Below are positions 1-7,440 of a stretch of 64,000 nucleotides of DNA, piece after piece (position 1 is the first letter of the stretch; every line of letters begins with the position of its first letter). The notes beneath the pieces were generated by a model. It saw nothing but the letters and a program-made list of their open reading frames with translations, was not told the origin of the DNA and searched no databases. The DNA is from Butyricicoccus_A sp963588905. Its GTDB lineage: Bacteria; Bacillota; Clostridia; Oscillospirales; Butyricicoccaceae. Location of the stretch: contig CAVAJF010000037.1 in the NCBI GenBank assembly GCA_963588905.1, forward strand, positions 124,001 to 188,000, in the 5' to 3' direction. The translations under genes were made by a program, and so were the position numbers.

Positions 1-391
1 GCAGGTGTGCGCCGTCTGCCTCTGCGTTCATGCCGACAATGTCAATGCACTTCGCGGACATAGCGGACTTGATGGCAACCGCACCGTCCTTCTTCTCCTC
101 GAAGAACCACAGCTGGCTGTCGCCGTTTACATACTCCCACTGGTGAAGGTTTGCGCCGTTTACAACGCCCAGGCTGATGATGTCCAGCACCTTGCCCGAT
201 TTCTTATTTACGATTTTGTAGTACTTGCCGTCGATATGGGTGATCGACCACAGCTGCTGGTCTGCGCCGGTTGCTTCTGCCAGGCATACGGCCGCGCCGT
301 TTTCCGTCGAAGCGTTCTCTGCCTCGATGACCTTGCCGCTAACCTTGGCTGCAATGGTGTACCATGTGCTTTTATCAAATGTCTGCATCAT
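1..391 (-). CDS. Ricin-type beta-trefoil lectin domain protein (3' end outside window)
   Basis: The visible 130 residues form a ricin B-type carbohydrate-binding domain. QLW motifs at residues 46-48 and 93-95, with spaced Gly/Asp turns (GKVIEAENAS, GKVLDI), are the QxW signature of a beta-trefoil lectin. No signal peptide is visible: the protein begins MMQTFDKSTW, so the visible part may be cytoplasmic or exported by a non-Sec route. The start is set by an AAGGAG site about 10 bases upstream of tandem ATGs. A near-consensus promoter lies about 75 bases upstream. The rest of the protein, possibly a catalytic domain, is off the left edge, so the substrate and role cannot be given. Confidence 0.8.
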   Translation of the reverse strand, partial: MMQTFDKSTWYTIAAKVSGKVIEAENASTENGAAVCLAEATGADQQLWSITHIDGKYYKIVNKKSGKVLDIISLGVVNGANLHQWEYVNGDSQLWFFEEKKDGAVAIKSAMSAKCIDIVGMNAEADGAHL

Positions 392-463
392 AAATGACAC
401 TCCTTGTCTCTGTGCAGAAATATGTATATTCTGCAACAACCTATTATCCTGTATTTTGTGTAC

Positions 464-492
464 ATTATAGCACAGACAATATCTGTAATCAA
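464..492 (-). promoter_or_regulatory. Sigma-A-type promoter for the ricin-domain gene
   Basis: Reading the minus strand, TTGATT (487-492), a 17-base spacer and TATAAT (464-469) give a near-consensus promoter. The leader then contains a 7-bp hairpin (TGCAGAA/TTCTGCA, 413-435) before the AAGGAG site. Confidence 0.75.
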
Positions 493-660
493 TGTTTTTG
501 ACGTGCAAAAGACGGAAAACAGCAACTTTTGCGCACGTTTTCGTGAAAAACGTTGAGGTTTTTCTAAAGAACAGAGCGGCGTTTTGGTGGTTTTGGCGGG
601 CGAAAAATGCGGCAATTTGACGGGAAACGTGCACGGAATCGGGAAATTCTATGCGTTTGC
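493..660. other. Intergenic stretch with no recognised feature
   Basis: The spacer between the divergent ricin-domain gene and the kinase-like gene is 337 bases. Outside the two promoters I see only purine-rich sequence with G-rich runs around 570-605. There is no convincing ORF, hairpin terminator or RNA gene. Confidence 0.5.
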
Positions 661-680
661 TTTTCACAGTAACAAAAATA

Positions 681-689
681 TGTTATAAT
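681..689 (+). promoter_or_regulatory. Extended -10 promoter of the cytidylate-kinase-like gene
   Basis: TGTTATAAT is an extended -10 (TGn plus TATAAT at 684-689) with a weak T-rich -35 near 661-666. It lies about 40 bases before the chosen ATG at 729. It therefore argues against any start further upstream, because the promoter would fall inside the gene. Confidence 0.65.
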
Positions 690-728
690 ACAGCAGAAAA
701 GAGATTCAGAAAGGATGGGATTGATGTC

Positions 729-1373
729 ATGACAACGGCAACAATTTATACAATTGAGAGAGAATTTGGATCTGCGGGACACATTGTCGGAGAGCGTCTG
801 GCAAAGATGCTGGGAATTCCGTTTTACGACTCCCAGATTGTAGATATGGCAGCGAAGAACGCAGGCGTCAGCCGCAAGATTTTTGAAGGGTTTGATGAAA
901 AGCCGACCAATAGCTTTTTGTATTCTCTTGTGATGGGAAGCTATACGGCGGCAGGCTCCATTACCCAGTCCTCTGACCTCAATATGAGCGACAAGCTGTT
1001 TGTGGAAGAGGCAAAAATTATCCGCGAGGCAGCGGAAAAAGGTCCGTGCGTCGTAGTAGGACGCTGCGGAAGCTATATTCTGCGCGAACGTCCGGACGTT
1101 GTCCGCGTGTTCTGCACCGCAGATATGGAGTATCGAAAGAACCATGCCATTCACGATCTGGGTATGCCGGAAAGACGCATTGAGGACGCCATCACCAAGC
1201 GCGACAAAAAGCGTGCGAGCTATTATAACTATTATACCGGCAAGCGCTGGAGCGATGCGTCTAGCTATGACCTGTGCGTATCGACGAGCACAGCGGGCAT
1301 TGATGGTGCTGTTGAGACGATTCTTGCCTTTGGCGAAATGCTGGAGCGTCAGCGCGCACAGCGAAGCAAATAA
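729..1373 (+). CDS. Cytidylate kinase-like P-loop protein
   Basis: The protein has 214 residues and belongs to the cytidylate kinase-like family (Pfam Cytidylate_kin2 type), a P-loop fold presumed to phosphorylate nucleotides; the exact substrate is not known. The N-terminus (TIYTIEREFGSAGHIVGERLA) holds the family's modified P-loop, where GSxGxxV replaces GxGKS. A later VVVGRCGSYILRER segment is typical of the family. ATG 729 is preferred: an AAAGGATGG site lies about 11 bases upstream and a promoter sits inside the longer reading frame that would start at 651. The gene is monocistronic and ends with a hairpin terminator at 1396. Confidence 0.75.
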   Translation: MTTATIYTIEREFGSAGHIVGERLAKMLGIPFYDSQIVDMAAKNAGVSRKIFEGFDEKPTNSFLYSLVMGSYTAAGSITQSSDLNMSDKLFVEEAKIIREAAEKGPCVVVGRCGSYILRERPDVVRVFCTADMEYRKNHAIHDLGMPERRIEDAITKRDKKRASYYNYYTGKRWSDASSYDLCVSTSTAGIDGAVETILAFGEMLERQRAQRSK

Positions 1374-1395
1374 ATACCGAAAACGACGCAAAAGA

Positions 1396-1430
1396 GGCAG
1401 GTTTCTTATGAATCCTGCCCCTGTTTTTTT
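1396..1430 (+). terminator. Rho-independent terminator
   Basis: A 10-bp stem with one mismatch (GGCAGGTTTC / GAATCCTGCC), a 4-base loop and a T-run (1424-1430) follow the kinase-like gene by 22 bases. Confidence 0.85.
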
Positions 1431-1502
1431 GTGCGCAAGTATGCTATACTGTCTAAACGATTTGTATTTTATTTTTCGTTTTTCAGAGAGGAGTGAGCTT
1501 CT

Positions 1503-2360
1503 GTGCTGGAAGTATGGACGGAATGTATTATGGACATTGTCAAGACCATTCCGATTCTCTTTGTTGTATATCTGGTCATCAGTTGGATGGAAAATCATAT
1601 GGATGCGGTAACTCGCGTGGTCACGAGTACAGAGCCGGCGGGACCGGTCATCGGCGCATTGATTGGTGCGATTCCGCAGTGTGGCTTTTCAATGGGCTGC
1701 TCTGTTCTGTACTGCCGAGGATTTCTGGCACCGGCGACACTGATTGCGGTGTATTTGTCCACGTCCGATGAGGCGATTCCGGTTTTGTTTGCAGGCGGAT
1801 GCAGCTGGAAAGAAATTGTGCTGCTCATTGCTGTAAAAATCGGCATTGCGATTGTCGCCGGTTATCTGTTTTATTTGCTCTGGTTCCGCAAACACTGGGA
1901 TGTTGAGGACTGGCCGGAAGATGATGAGCTGGATATGGATGAGGTCAATGCGAGCTGTTCCTGCTGCGGCGATCAGTCTCTTTTGCGTTCGGCTCTGATT
2001 CGCACAGCAAATACTACGGTTTTTCTCGTCATCACGATGCTGATTCTCAATACCATCATTCATTTGCTCGGTGCGGATTCGCTGGCAACGCTTTTGCTGC
2101 AAGGCTCGCATTTCCAGCCGCTGTTGTGTGCGCTGATTGGTCTGATTCCGGGCTGTGCCGTGTCGGTGCTGCTGGTACAGCTGTTTACCGCAGGTACTAT
2201 CAGCTTTGGCAGTGTCATTGCCGGTCTTTCCGCCGGTGCGGGCTTTGGCTTTATCTTGCTGCTGCGCGAAGCACCGCGCAAAAAAGCGGCTTGGCAGATT
2301 ATCGGCTGCACTTATCTTGCAGCTGTCGTGGCCGGTCTGCTGCTTGATTTTATTGTATAA
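1503..2360 (+). CDS. Putative 10-TM heavy-metal exporter (ArsP_2 family, 'putative manganese transporter')
   Basis: This 285-residue membrane protein is built as two related halves. The first carries IGAIPQCGFSMGCSVLY followed by LSTSDEAIPVLFAGG; the second carries IGLIPGCAVSVLLVQL followed by a Gly-rich helix. This pattern fits the ArsP_2 (PF11449) exporters. A hydrophilic linker at about residues 128-160, acidic and ending in CSCC, lies between the halves and could bind metal. The start is GTG 1503, placed 11 bases after AGAGAGGAG. Metal specificity (manganese, arsenic or another) cannot be read from the sequence. It stands alone between a terminator and the ABC-F gene. Confidence 0.7.
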   Translation: MLEVWTECIMDIVKTIPILFVVYLVISWMENHMDAVTRVVTSTEPAGPVIGALIGAIPQCGFSMGCSVLYCRGFLAPATLIAVYLSTSDEAIPVLFAGGCSWKEIVLLIAVKIGIAIVAGYLFYLLWFRKHWDVEDWPEDDELDMDEVNASCSCCGDQSLLRSALIRTANTTVFLVITMLILNTIIHLLGADSLATLLLQGSHFQPLLCALIGLIPGCAVSVLLVQLFTAGTISFGSVIAGLSAGAGFGFILLLREAPRKKAAWQIIGCTYLAAVVAGLLLDFIV

Positions 2361-2403
2361 CACAGGTCCCCCCTATTGTTTATGTTTTTACAGGAGGTTT
2401 TTC

Positions 2404-3996
2404 ATGCTTACCGTCAATCATTTGAGCATTAACTTTGATGGAGACAATCTGTTCTCCGATGTCAATCTGAAATTTACAGAGGGCAATTGCTATGGTGTCA
2501 TCGGCGCGAACGGCGCGGGCAAATCCACGTTCCTGCGGATGCTGTCCGGCGATCTGGAGCCGTCTACCGGCACGGTAGAGCTTGACCCGAAGCTGCGCAT
2601 GTCGGTGCTGCGTCAGGATCACTTTGCCTTTGATGACTTTACCGTCGTAGATACCATTATTCAGGGCAATCCGCGTCTGTATGAAATCATGCAGGAAAAA
2701 GACGCGCTGTACGCAAAGGACCCGTTTACGGAAGAGGACGGCAACCGCGCCGCTGAGCTGGAAGCGGAGTTTGCAGAGCTGGACGGCTGGAATGCAGACA
2801 CAGAGGCAGCTCGTCTGCTGCAGGGTCTGGGACTCAAGGCGGATGATATTCTGTACAGCGGCATGAAGTACCGCACAGACGCAGAAAAGGTCAAGATTCT
2901 GCTGGCACAGGCGCTGTTTGGCAAGCCGGATATTATGCTGCTGGACGAGCCGACCAACCATTTGGACATTCATTCGATTGCATGGCTGGAGGATTTTCTG
3001 GCAGATTACGAGGGCACAGTCATCGTCGTATCCCATGATCGTCACTTCCTCAATAATGTCTGCACGCACATCGTAGATATTGACTACGGCAAGGTTCGTC
3101 TGTATGTCGGCAACTACGAATTCTGGTATGAGTCCTCTCAGCTGGTACAGCGTACCTTGAACGACCAGAAAAAGAAGGCGGATGAAAAAATCAAGGAATT
3201 GCAGGAATTTATCCGTCGATTCTCCGCCAATAAGTCAAAGTCGAAGCAGGCAACCAGCCGTAAAAAGCTCATTGACAAGCTGACGGTTGACGAGCTGCCG
3301 GCATCCTCCCGCCGCTATCCGTTTGTCGGCTTCCAGATGGACAGAGAGCCAGGCAAGGATATTTTGGAGGTCAAGGACATCTCCAAGACCATTGACGGCG
3401 AGAAGGTACTCAATCATGTATCGTTCCGTGTGGCACGCGGCGATAAAATTGCCTTTGTCGGCAAGACAGAGCAGGCAGCAACCACACTGTTCCAGATTTT
3501 GATGGGTGAGCTGGAGCCGGATGAAGGAAGCTTTAAGTGGGGTGTCTCCACCAGCCAGTCGTATTTCCCGAAAGATAACTCGGAGTTCTTCAATGGACAC
3601 ACCGAGAGTATGCTGGATTGGCTGGCTCCGTATTCGCAGACCGACACACTGGAAACGACCCTTCGTTCGTTCTTGGGCAAGATGCTGTTTTCCGGCAACG
3701 ATGTATACAAGCCGGTAAACGTCCTGTCCGGCGGCGAGAAGGTTCGCTGCATGTTGGCACGTATGATGCTGTTTGGTTCTAATGTACTGGTTGTCGATCA
3801 GCCGACCAACCATCTGGATCTGGAATCCATCACCGCAGTCAATAACGGTTTGATTGATTTTAAGGGTAATGTCCTGTTTGCATCGCATGACCACGAGTTC
3901 ACGCAGACCATCGCCAACCGTATCATTGAAATTACAGAGGACGGCGTTTGGGATAAGCAGTGCACCTATGACGAATATCTCGAAATTCGAGGCTGA
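2404..3996 (+). CDS. ABC-F family ATPase, YbiT-like, with degenerate second nucleotide site
   Basis: This 530-residue soluble tandem-ATPase has no membrane segment. ABC-F proteins act at the ribosome (translation factors or antibiotic protection). NBD1 is intact: GANGAGKST at residues 34-42 and LLDEPTNHLD near 179-188. A basic helical linker follows (FSANKSKSKQATSRKK, about 275-293). NBD2 is odd: its Walker A reads GKTEQAATT with no P-loop Lys, and its Walker B has Gln466 (VVDQPTNHLD) where a catalytic Glu is expected, while LSGGEKVR is kept. ATG 2404 follows AGGAGG by 7 bases; the open frame upstream overlaps the transporter gene and is not used. The nearest relatives are YbiT-like housekeeping members rather than resistance factors, by overall layout. 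Confidence 0.85.
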   Translation: MLTVNHLSINFDGDNLFSDVNLKFTEGNCYGVIGANGAGKSTFLRMLSGDLEPSTGTVELDPKLRMSVLRQDHFAFDDFTVVDTIIQGNPRLYEIMQEKDALYAKDPFTEEDGNRAAELEAEFAELDGWNADTEAARLLQGLGLKADDILYSGMKYRTDAEKVKILLAQALFGKPDIMLLDEPTNHLDIHSIAWLEDFLADYEGTVIVVSHDRHFLNNVCTHIVDIDYGKVRLYVGNYEFWYESSQLVQRTLNDQKKKADEKIKELQEFIRRFSANKSKSKQATSRKKLIDKLTVDELPASSRRYPFVGFQMDREPGKDILEVKDISKTIDGEKVLNHVSFRVARGDKIAFVGKTEQAATTLFQILMGELEPDEGSFKWGVSTSQSYFPKDNSEFFNGHTESMLDWLAPYSQTDTLETTLRSFLGKMLFSGNDVYKPVNVLSGGEKVRCMLARMMLFGSNVLVVDQPTNHLDLESITAVNNGLIDFKGNVLFASHDHEFTQTIANRIIEITEDGVWDKQCTYDEYLEIRG

Positions 3997-4004
3997 TAAT
4001 CAAA

Positions 4005-4035
4005 AAGAGGCAACAGCATCGCGCTGTTGCCTCTT
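4005..4035 (+). terminator. Terminator-like hairpin after the ABC-F gene
   Basis: A perfect 13-bp stem (AAGAGGCAACAGC / GCTGTTGCCTCTT) with a 5-base loop lies 8 bases after the ABC-F stop. The following T-run is weak (ATAGCTT), but A-rich sequence on the left could serve the other strand. Confidence 0.7.
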
Positions 4036-4040
4036 ATAGC

Positions 4041-4069
4041 TTGCGAATAAGAGCTTCATGTGGTATTCT
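4041..4069 (+). promoter_or_regulatory. Promoter of the holin-like toxin mRNA
   Basis: TTGCGA (4041-4046), a 17-base spacer and TATTCT (4064-4069) precede the GGCACTGCCA box (4077-4086). The predicted transcript would start at or next to this box. Confidence 0.5.
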
Positions 4070-4165
4070 TAAATACGGCACTGCCACGAACGGTAGGCGG
4101 TTTGTCCTTTTTGACAGAGGACAGCCTTCTTTTGCCCTCTGATCTTAGGAGAGGAGGGATGCATC

Positions 4166-4273
4166 ATGGTTACATATGAAGCGTTATTTGCTTATACCGC
4201 AGCCATTGTTGGTGTAATTTCTCTGACTGTTCAGATTATTTCTCTGGTCATTCAGCTGACAAAAAAGAAGTAA
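4166..4273 (+). CDS. Small holin-like toxin (Hol_Tox type), 35 aa
   Basis: A 35-residue peptide starts MVTYEALFAYTAAIVGVI and has one hydrophobic helix (about residues 8-32) followed by a LTKKK tail. The MxTYEAL start and the basic C-terminus match 'putative holin-like toxins' (PF16935), which are membrane-acting toxins of type I systems controlled by antisense RNA. ATG 4166 follows GGAGAGGAGGG by 7 bases; a closer ATG at 4159 stops after six codons. A convergent minus-strand promoter and a bidirectional terminator overlap its 3' end, as expected for a toxin mRNA/antitoxin RNA pair. Confidence 0.7.
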   Translation: MVTYEALFAYTAAIVGVISLTVQIISLVIQLTKKK

Positions 4274-4301
4274 CCGCCCAGTTTCCAGACCAGCGGTTAC
4301 T
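4261..4301. terminator. Bidirectional terminator overlapping the toxin 3' end
   Basis: A 9-bp stem AGTAACCGC (4269-4277) / GCGGTTACT (4293-4301). On the minus strand it is followed by a run of six Ts (complement of 4261-4266), so it should end the antisense RNA well. On the plus strand the T-run is poor. The stem contains the toxin stop codon. Confidence 0.7.
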
Positions 4302-4352
4302 ATCTTGTAACAAGTTTTAAGGGACGACCGTCTACTGGCAGTGCCTCTTATT
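4263..4352 (-). ncRNA. Predicted antisense antitoxin RNA of the holin-like toxin
   Basis: This approximately 90-nt RNA is inferred from a consensus minus-strand promoter (4359-4386) and the terminator at 4261-4301. It overlaps the last codons and 3' end of the toxin gene by antisense. Its 5' part carries GGCACTGCCA (complement of 4336-4345), the same 10-mer found in the toxin leader at 4077-4086. The arrangement resembles par/Fst-type and RatA-type toxin systems. Exact ends are estimates. Confidence 0.55.
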
Positions 4353-4358
4353 ATCTTG

Positions 4359-4386
4359 ATTATAACACATTCTAGGGGTTTGTCAA
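4359..4386 (-). promoter_or_regulatory. Consensus promoter for the antisense RNA
   Basis: On the minus strand: TTGACA (4381-4386), a 16-base spacer and TATAAT (4359-4364). It is a stronger match to consensus than the toxin's own promoter, as usual where the antitoxin RNA must be in excess. Confidence 0.8.
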
Positions 4387-4401
4387 TTGATGGAGGGGAT
4401 T

Positions 4402-4863
4402 ATGGATTCCAAAAAACGAGTGCGTGTCATCATACATATTTTGCTGGTGATTGCCGTCATGGCGTTTATTTTTTCGCATTCTCTGGCCAATCGGGCGCAA
4501 TCATCGGAAGAAAGTATGGGTGTTTTTGAATTTTTGATGAAGCTGCTCGGAACGGTTGGTCTGGGGGATGGATTGACCGAATATATTGTGCGAAAGATGG
4601 CACATTTTTCCGAATTTGCTGCGTTGGGATTTTTCGCTGCGATTGTCATGCAGGATATTCGCATTGTTCGAATTCCCTATGTACTCAATGTATTTTTGTT
4701 CGGCATTTTGTGTGCGATGACGGATGAGACCATTCAGCTGTTTAATGACCGTTCCGCACGAGTGACGGATGTCTGGATTGATTTCTGTGGTTCTGTGTGC
4801 GGCTGTCTGGTGTTTTTGCTGCTGCGCTGGCTGTGGAGAACACACAAACGGAAAAAAGATTGA
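4402..4863 (+). CDS. VanZ family membrane protein
   Basis: This 153-residue integral membrane protein has about four helices. The segment IVRKMAHFSEFAALGF and the later TDETIQLF-N-RSARVTDVWIDFCGS are the conserved VanZ signatures (the paired H-x-x-E and D-E-x-Q-x-F blocks). VanZ proteins give low-level teicoplanin resistance in Tn1546, but most chromosomal members have no proven role. ATG 4402 sits 4 bases after GGAGGGGATT-type Shine-Dalgarno sequence; earlier TTG and ATG codons at 4387 and 4390 overlap that site. It ends in a perfect terminator shared with the convergent AEC gene. Confidence 0.85.
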   Translation: MDSKKRVRVIIHILLVIAVMAFIFSHSLANRAQSSEESMGVFEFLMKLLGTVGLGDGLTEYIVRKMAHFSEFAALGFFAAIVMQDIRIVRIPYVLNVFLFGILCAMTDETIQLFNDRSARVTDVWIDFCGSVCGCLVFLLLRWLWRTHKRKKD

Positions 4864-4890
4864 AAAAAGACCGGAATTCCGGTCTTTTTT
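4863..4890. terminator. Bidirectional terminator
   Basis: A perfect 28-base palindrome with A6 and T6 ends (core GACCGGAATTCCGGTC). It closes both the VanZ gene (plus) and the AEC transporter gene (minus). Confidence 0.9.
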
Positions 4891-4900
4891 CTCTATCATT

Positions 4901-5812
4901 TTATGCCCAAGCGATCAACATACCGAGGGACAGAATAAAGCTCGTAACCATGCTGACAGAGCTGAGTGCGGCAATCATGGACTGCTTGCAGCCGCAGGCG
5001 AGACCGAACGGAATTGCCAGTGTAGTTACTGGGCCGACCAAACACAGACACAAGGTCTGACGAATCGGCAGAGCAAACGGACACAGGAAGAAAATAGCTG
5101 CTGCAGCGCACAGGCACAGCGCATAGCGCAGGCCTAAAATGCGGACGACATTGCCGATGTCTTCTTTGGGCAGATGCCATTCAAAGATCAGACCTAACGC
5201 AAACATGGCGAGGAAGGCGTTTCCTTTGCCGAATAAATCGCACAGATCGAAAAAGGCATCGGGAAAGCGGAAGCCGGGCAGATACAGCACGATCATGATA
5301 AAATATGCCAAAAACGGAGGAGAGTGAAACAGTGTGTGCAGGATGCTGCGCAAAGAGACCTTGCCGTCGCCGCCGCTGGCAGAGGATGCAACAGAATACG
5401 CGAGACCTGCGCCATACGGATTGTTTCCGGCATCGTACATGCACAGAGCTGGAACCACAGAGGACGGCAGAAAGCTCAGCACAAACGGCAGAACGAAATT
5501 GCCGACGTTCTGACATGGCGTATTGAGAATATACAGGGCGCGCAGCTTGCCGTCTTTGCGGACAGACGCGAGAGAACCGGCGAGCAGCAGCACACCGTTC
5601 ATACAAAAGCCGAGCAGCAGGGCAAAGAGCAAGGAAATATCAATGGAAAACGTGCGAAAACCGGCGATAAGTGCGGCAGGCATCGTGATATTGATGATGA
5701 TTTTCATCAAAACCTGGCTGTCTTCCTGCTCTAAGACGTGTTTGGTTTTCATCAGATAGCCCAACGCGATCATGAGAAAAAACGCGAGGGCTTTGAAAAG
5801 TACAGCTGACAT
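4901..5812 (-). CDS. AEC (auxin efflux carrier) family transporter
   Basis: This 303-residue membrane protein has about ten hydrophobic segments in two repeats. N-terminal LGYLMKTKHVLEQEDSQVL and central NTPCQNVGNFVLPFVLSF match the AEC family, whose bacterial members move malate, other organic acids or auxin-like anions. The start at 5812 follows CGGAGG by 6 bases; the frame is open for 42 more codons upstream but lacks any ribosome site there. It is monocistronic. The substrate cannot be predicted. Confidence 0.85.
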   Translation of the reverse strand: MSAVLFKALAFFLMIALGYLMKTKHVLEQEDSQVLMKIIINITMPAALIAGFRTFSIDISLLFALLLGFCMNGVLLLAGSLASVRKDGKLRALYILNTPCQNVGNFVLPFVLSFLPSSVVPALCMYDAGNNPYGAGLAYSVASSASGGDGKVSLRSILHTLFHSPPFLAYFIMIVLYLPGFRFPDAFFDLCDLFGKGNAFLAMFALGLIFEWHLPKEDIGNVVRILGLRYALCLCAAAAIFFLCPFALPIRQTLCLCLVGPVTTLAIPFGLACGCKQSMIAALSSVSMVTSFILSLGMLIAWA

Positions 5813-5980
5813 GAATTCCTCCGGAGATAAAGATTGACGGAGAAACACACGGGTCGCGTCCGCCTGAGAACCTATTATACTCCTGCGCGCGAAAGGAAAC
5901 AAGCACATTTCTCTGCGCTTGCTTGACCGTCTGCACAAAAATACTTTGCCGTGCTAAAACGAAAAAGTGCAAAAGGATGG

Positions 5981-6009
5981 TTGTACGAACGCACAAAAGA
6001 TGGTATAAT
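5981..6009 (+). promoter_or_regulatory. purA promoter
   Basis: TTGTAC (5981-5986), a 17-base spacer and TATAAT (6004-6009), about 65 bases upstream of the start codon. Confidence 0.75.
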
Positions 6010-6073
6010 GTCCATATAAGTTTGTTTCGGGGGTAATTGCTCGACCCTCAAATTCAGGAAAGGGGCAATTTAT

Positions 6074-7351
6074 ATGCCAGGCAAAATTGTTTTGGGCGCA
6101 CAGTGGGGCGACGAAGGAAAGGGCAAGTACATTGACATCTTTGCTTCGCAGGCCGATGTGGTCGTCCGTTCTCAGGGCGGCAACAACGCAGGTCATACCG
6201 TAGTTGTTGGCGACGAATCCTATAAATTACAGCTGATTCCGTCCGGTATTCTGTATCCGGATTGTGTAAATATCATCGGACCGGGCGTTGTTGTCAACCC
6301 GAAGTCCATTCTCGGCGAGATGGACGGTCTGAATGCACGCGGCATTTCTACCGATAAGCTGTACATTGACGCACGTGCACACTGTATTCTTCCGTGGCAT
6401 CTGGAACTGGATGCACTGAGCGAGAAGGCACGCGGCGGCGATGACATCGGTACCACCAAGAAGGGCATTGGCCCGACCTATATGGACAAGGCTGAGCGTA
6501 TCGGCGTTCGTATGCATGACTTCGTAGATCCGGAGCGCTTTGAGGCAGCAATGACCGAGGCTTGCGAGCGCAAGAACAAGGTTATCGTCGGTGTATACGG
6601 CGGCGAGCCGATTGACATCAAGGCAGTTCTCGAGGAGTACAAGGAGTACGCAGATCGTCTGAGAAGCCATGTCAAGGACACCTCTGTAATCACCTATCAG
6701 GCAATCAAGGACGGCAAGGAAGTTCTGTTTGAAGGCGCACAGGGCACGCTGCTCGATCTGGATATGGGCACCTACCCGTATGTTACGTCTTCTCATCCGG
6801 TATCCGGCGGCTGCTGCATCGGTTCCGGCGTTGGCCCGACCGCTATCGACGAAATCGTTGGTATCTGCAAGAGCTACACCACCCGTGTCGGCAAGGGCCC
6901 GTTCCCGACCGAGTTGTTTGATGAGACCGGCGATTACATCCGTAATGCAGGTCATGAGTTCGGTACCGTTACCGGCCGTCCGCGTCGTACCGGCTGGTTC
7001 GATGCGGTTATCGCACGCTATGCCGTTCGCGTAAACGGTCTGACCGAGATGGTTATCAATAAGATTGACCCGCTGTGTGGTCTGCCGAAGCTGAAGGTCT
7101 GCGTAGCTTATGACTACAAGGGTCAGCGCATCGAAGAGTTCCCGGCAAACTTCGCAGATCTGGAAGACTGCAAGCCGATTTATGAGGAGTTCGACGGATT
7201 CACCGAGGACATCACCGGCTGCAAGACCTTTGATGAGCTGCCGGAGAAGGTACAGAGCTACATCAAGGAGCTGGAGAAGATCGTTGGTTGTCCGGTTAAG
7301 CTGCTGGGCGTAGGCCCTGGCCGCGATCAGGTCATCGACATCACCAAGTAA
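6074..7351 (+). CDS. purA: Adenylosuccinate synthetase
   Basis: The 425-residue protein catalyses GTP-dependent joining of IMP and aspartate in AMP synthesis. The GTP/IMP site GAQWGDEGKGK is at residues 8-18, with NNAGHT near 37-42 and the aspartate loop region GTVTGRPRRTGWFD near 296-309. The length is normal. A small variation is YID in place of the usual IVD directly after GDEGKGK. AGGAAAGGGG precedes the ATG. It has its own promoter and a strong terminator, so it is a single-gene unit separate from other purine genes. Confidence 0.97.
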   Translation: MPGKIVLGAQWGDEGKGKYIDIFASQADVVVRSQGGNNAGHTVVVGDESYKLQLIPSGILYPDCVNIIGPGVVVNPKSILGEMDGLNARGISTDKLYIDARAHCILPWHLELDALSEKARGGDDIGTTKKGIGPTYMDKAERIGVRMHDFVDPERFEAAMTEACERKNKVIVGVYGGEPIDIKAVLEEYKEYADRLRSHVKDTSVITYQAIKDGKEVLFEGAQGTLLDLDMGTYPYVTSSHPVSGGCCIGSGVGPTAIDEIVGICKSYTTRVGKGPFPTELFDETGDYIRNAGHEFGTVTGRPRRTGWFDAVIARYAVRVNGLTEMVINKIDPLCGLPKLKVCVAYDYKGQRIEEFPANFADLEDCKPIYEEFDGFTEDITGCKTFDELPEKVQSYIKELEKIVGCPVKLLGVGPGRDQVIDITK

Positions 7352-7376
7352 ACAATACCTGCTGGGTAAAATAGAT

Positions 7377-7413
7377 AAGCCGGAAGCGAGAGCTTCCGGC
7401 TTGTTGTTTTTTT
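7377..7413 (+). terminator. purA terminator
   Basis: An 11-bp perfect stem AAGCCGGAAGC / GCTTCCGGCTT with a GAGA loop, then TTGTTGTTTTTTT-type T-rich sequence. Confidence 0.9.
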
Positions 7414-7440
7414 CGGAGAGAATGTCACAACCCTCTTCGT

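Noticed and set aside
651..728. Longer N-terminus for the cytidylate-kinase-like protein
   Set aside because: A promoter -10 (TATAAT 684-689) falls inside it and no ribosome site precedes codon 651.
564..1598. A 344-codon open frame on the minus strand
   Set aside because: It lies antisense to the kinase-like gene, has no ribosome site and gives a Cys/His/Arg-rich sequence with no domain; it is a shadow frame.
2404..3996. ABC-F antibiotic-resistance (ARE) protein
   Set aside because: Overall layout is YbiT-like, without an extended interdomain linker tip or attenuator leader typical of resistance ABC-F genes.
4402..4863. VanZ as part of a glycopeptide resistance cluster
   Set aside because: No vanH, vanA, vanX or regulators nearby; single VanZ genes are common housekeeping paralogues.
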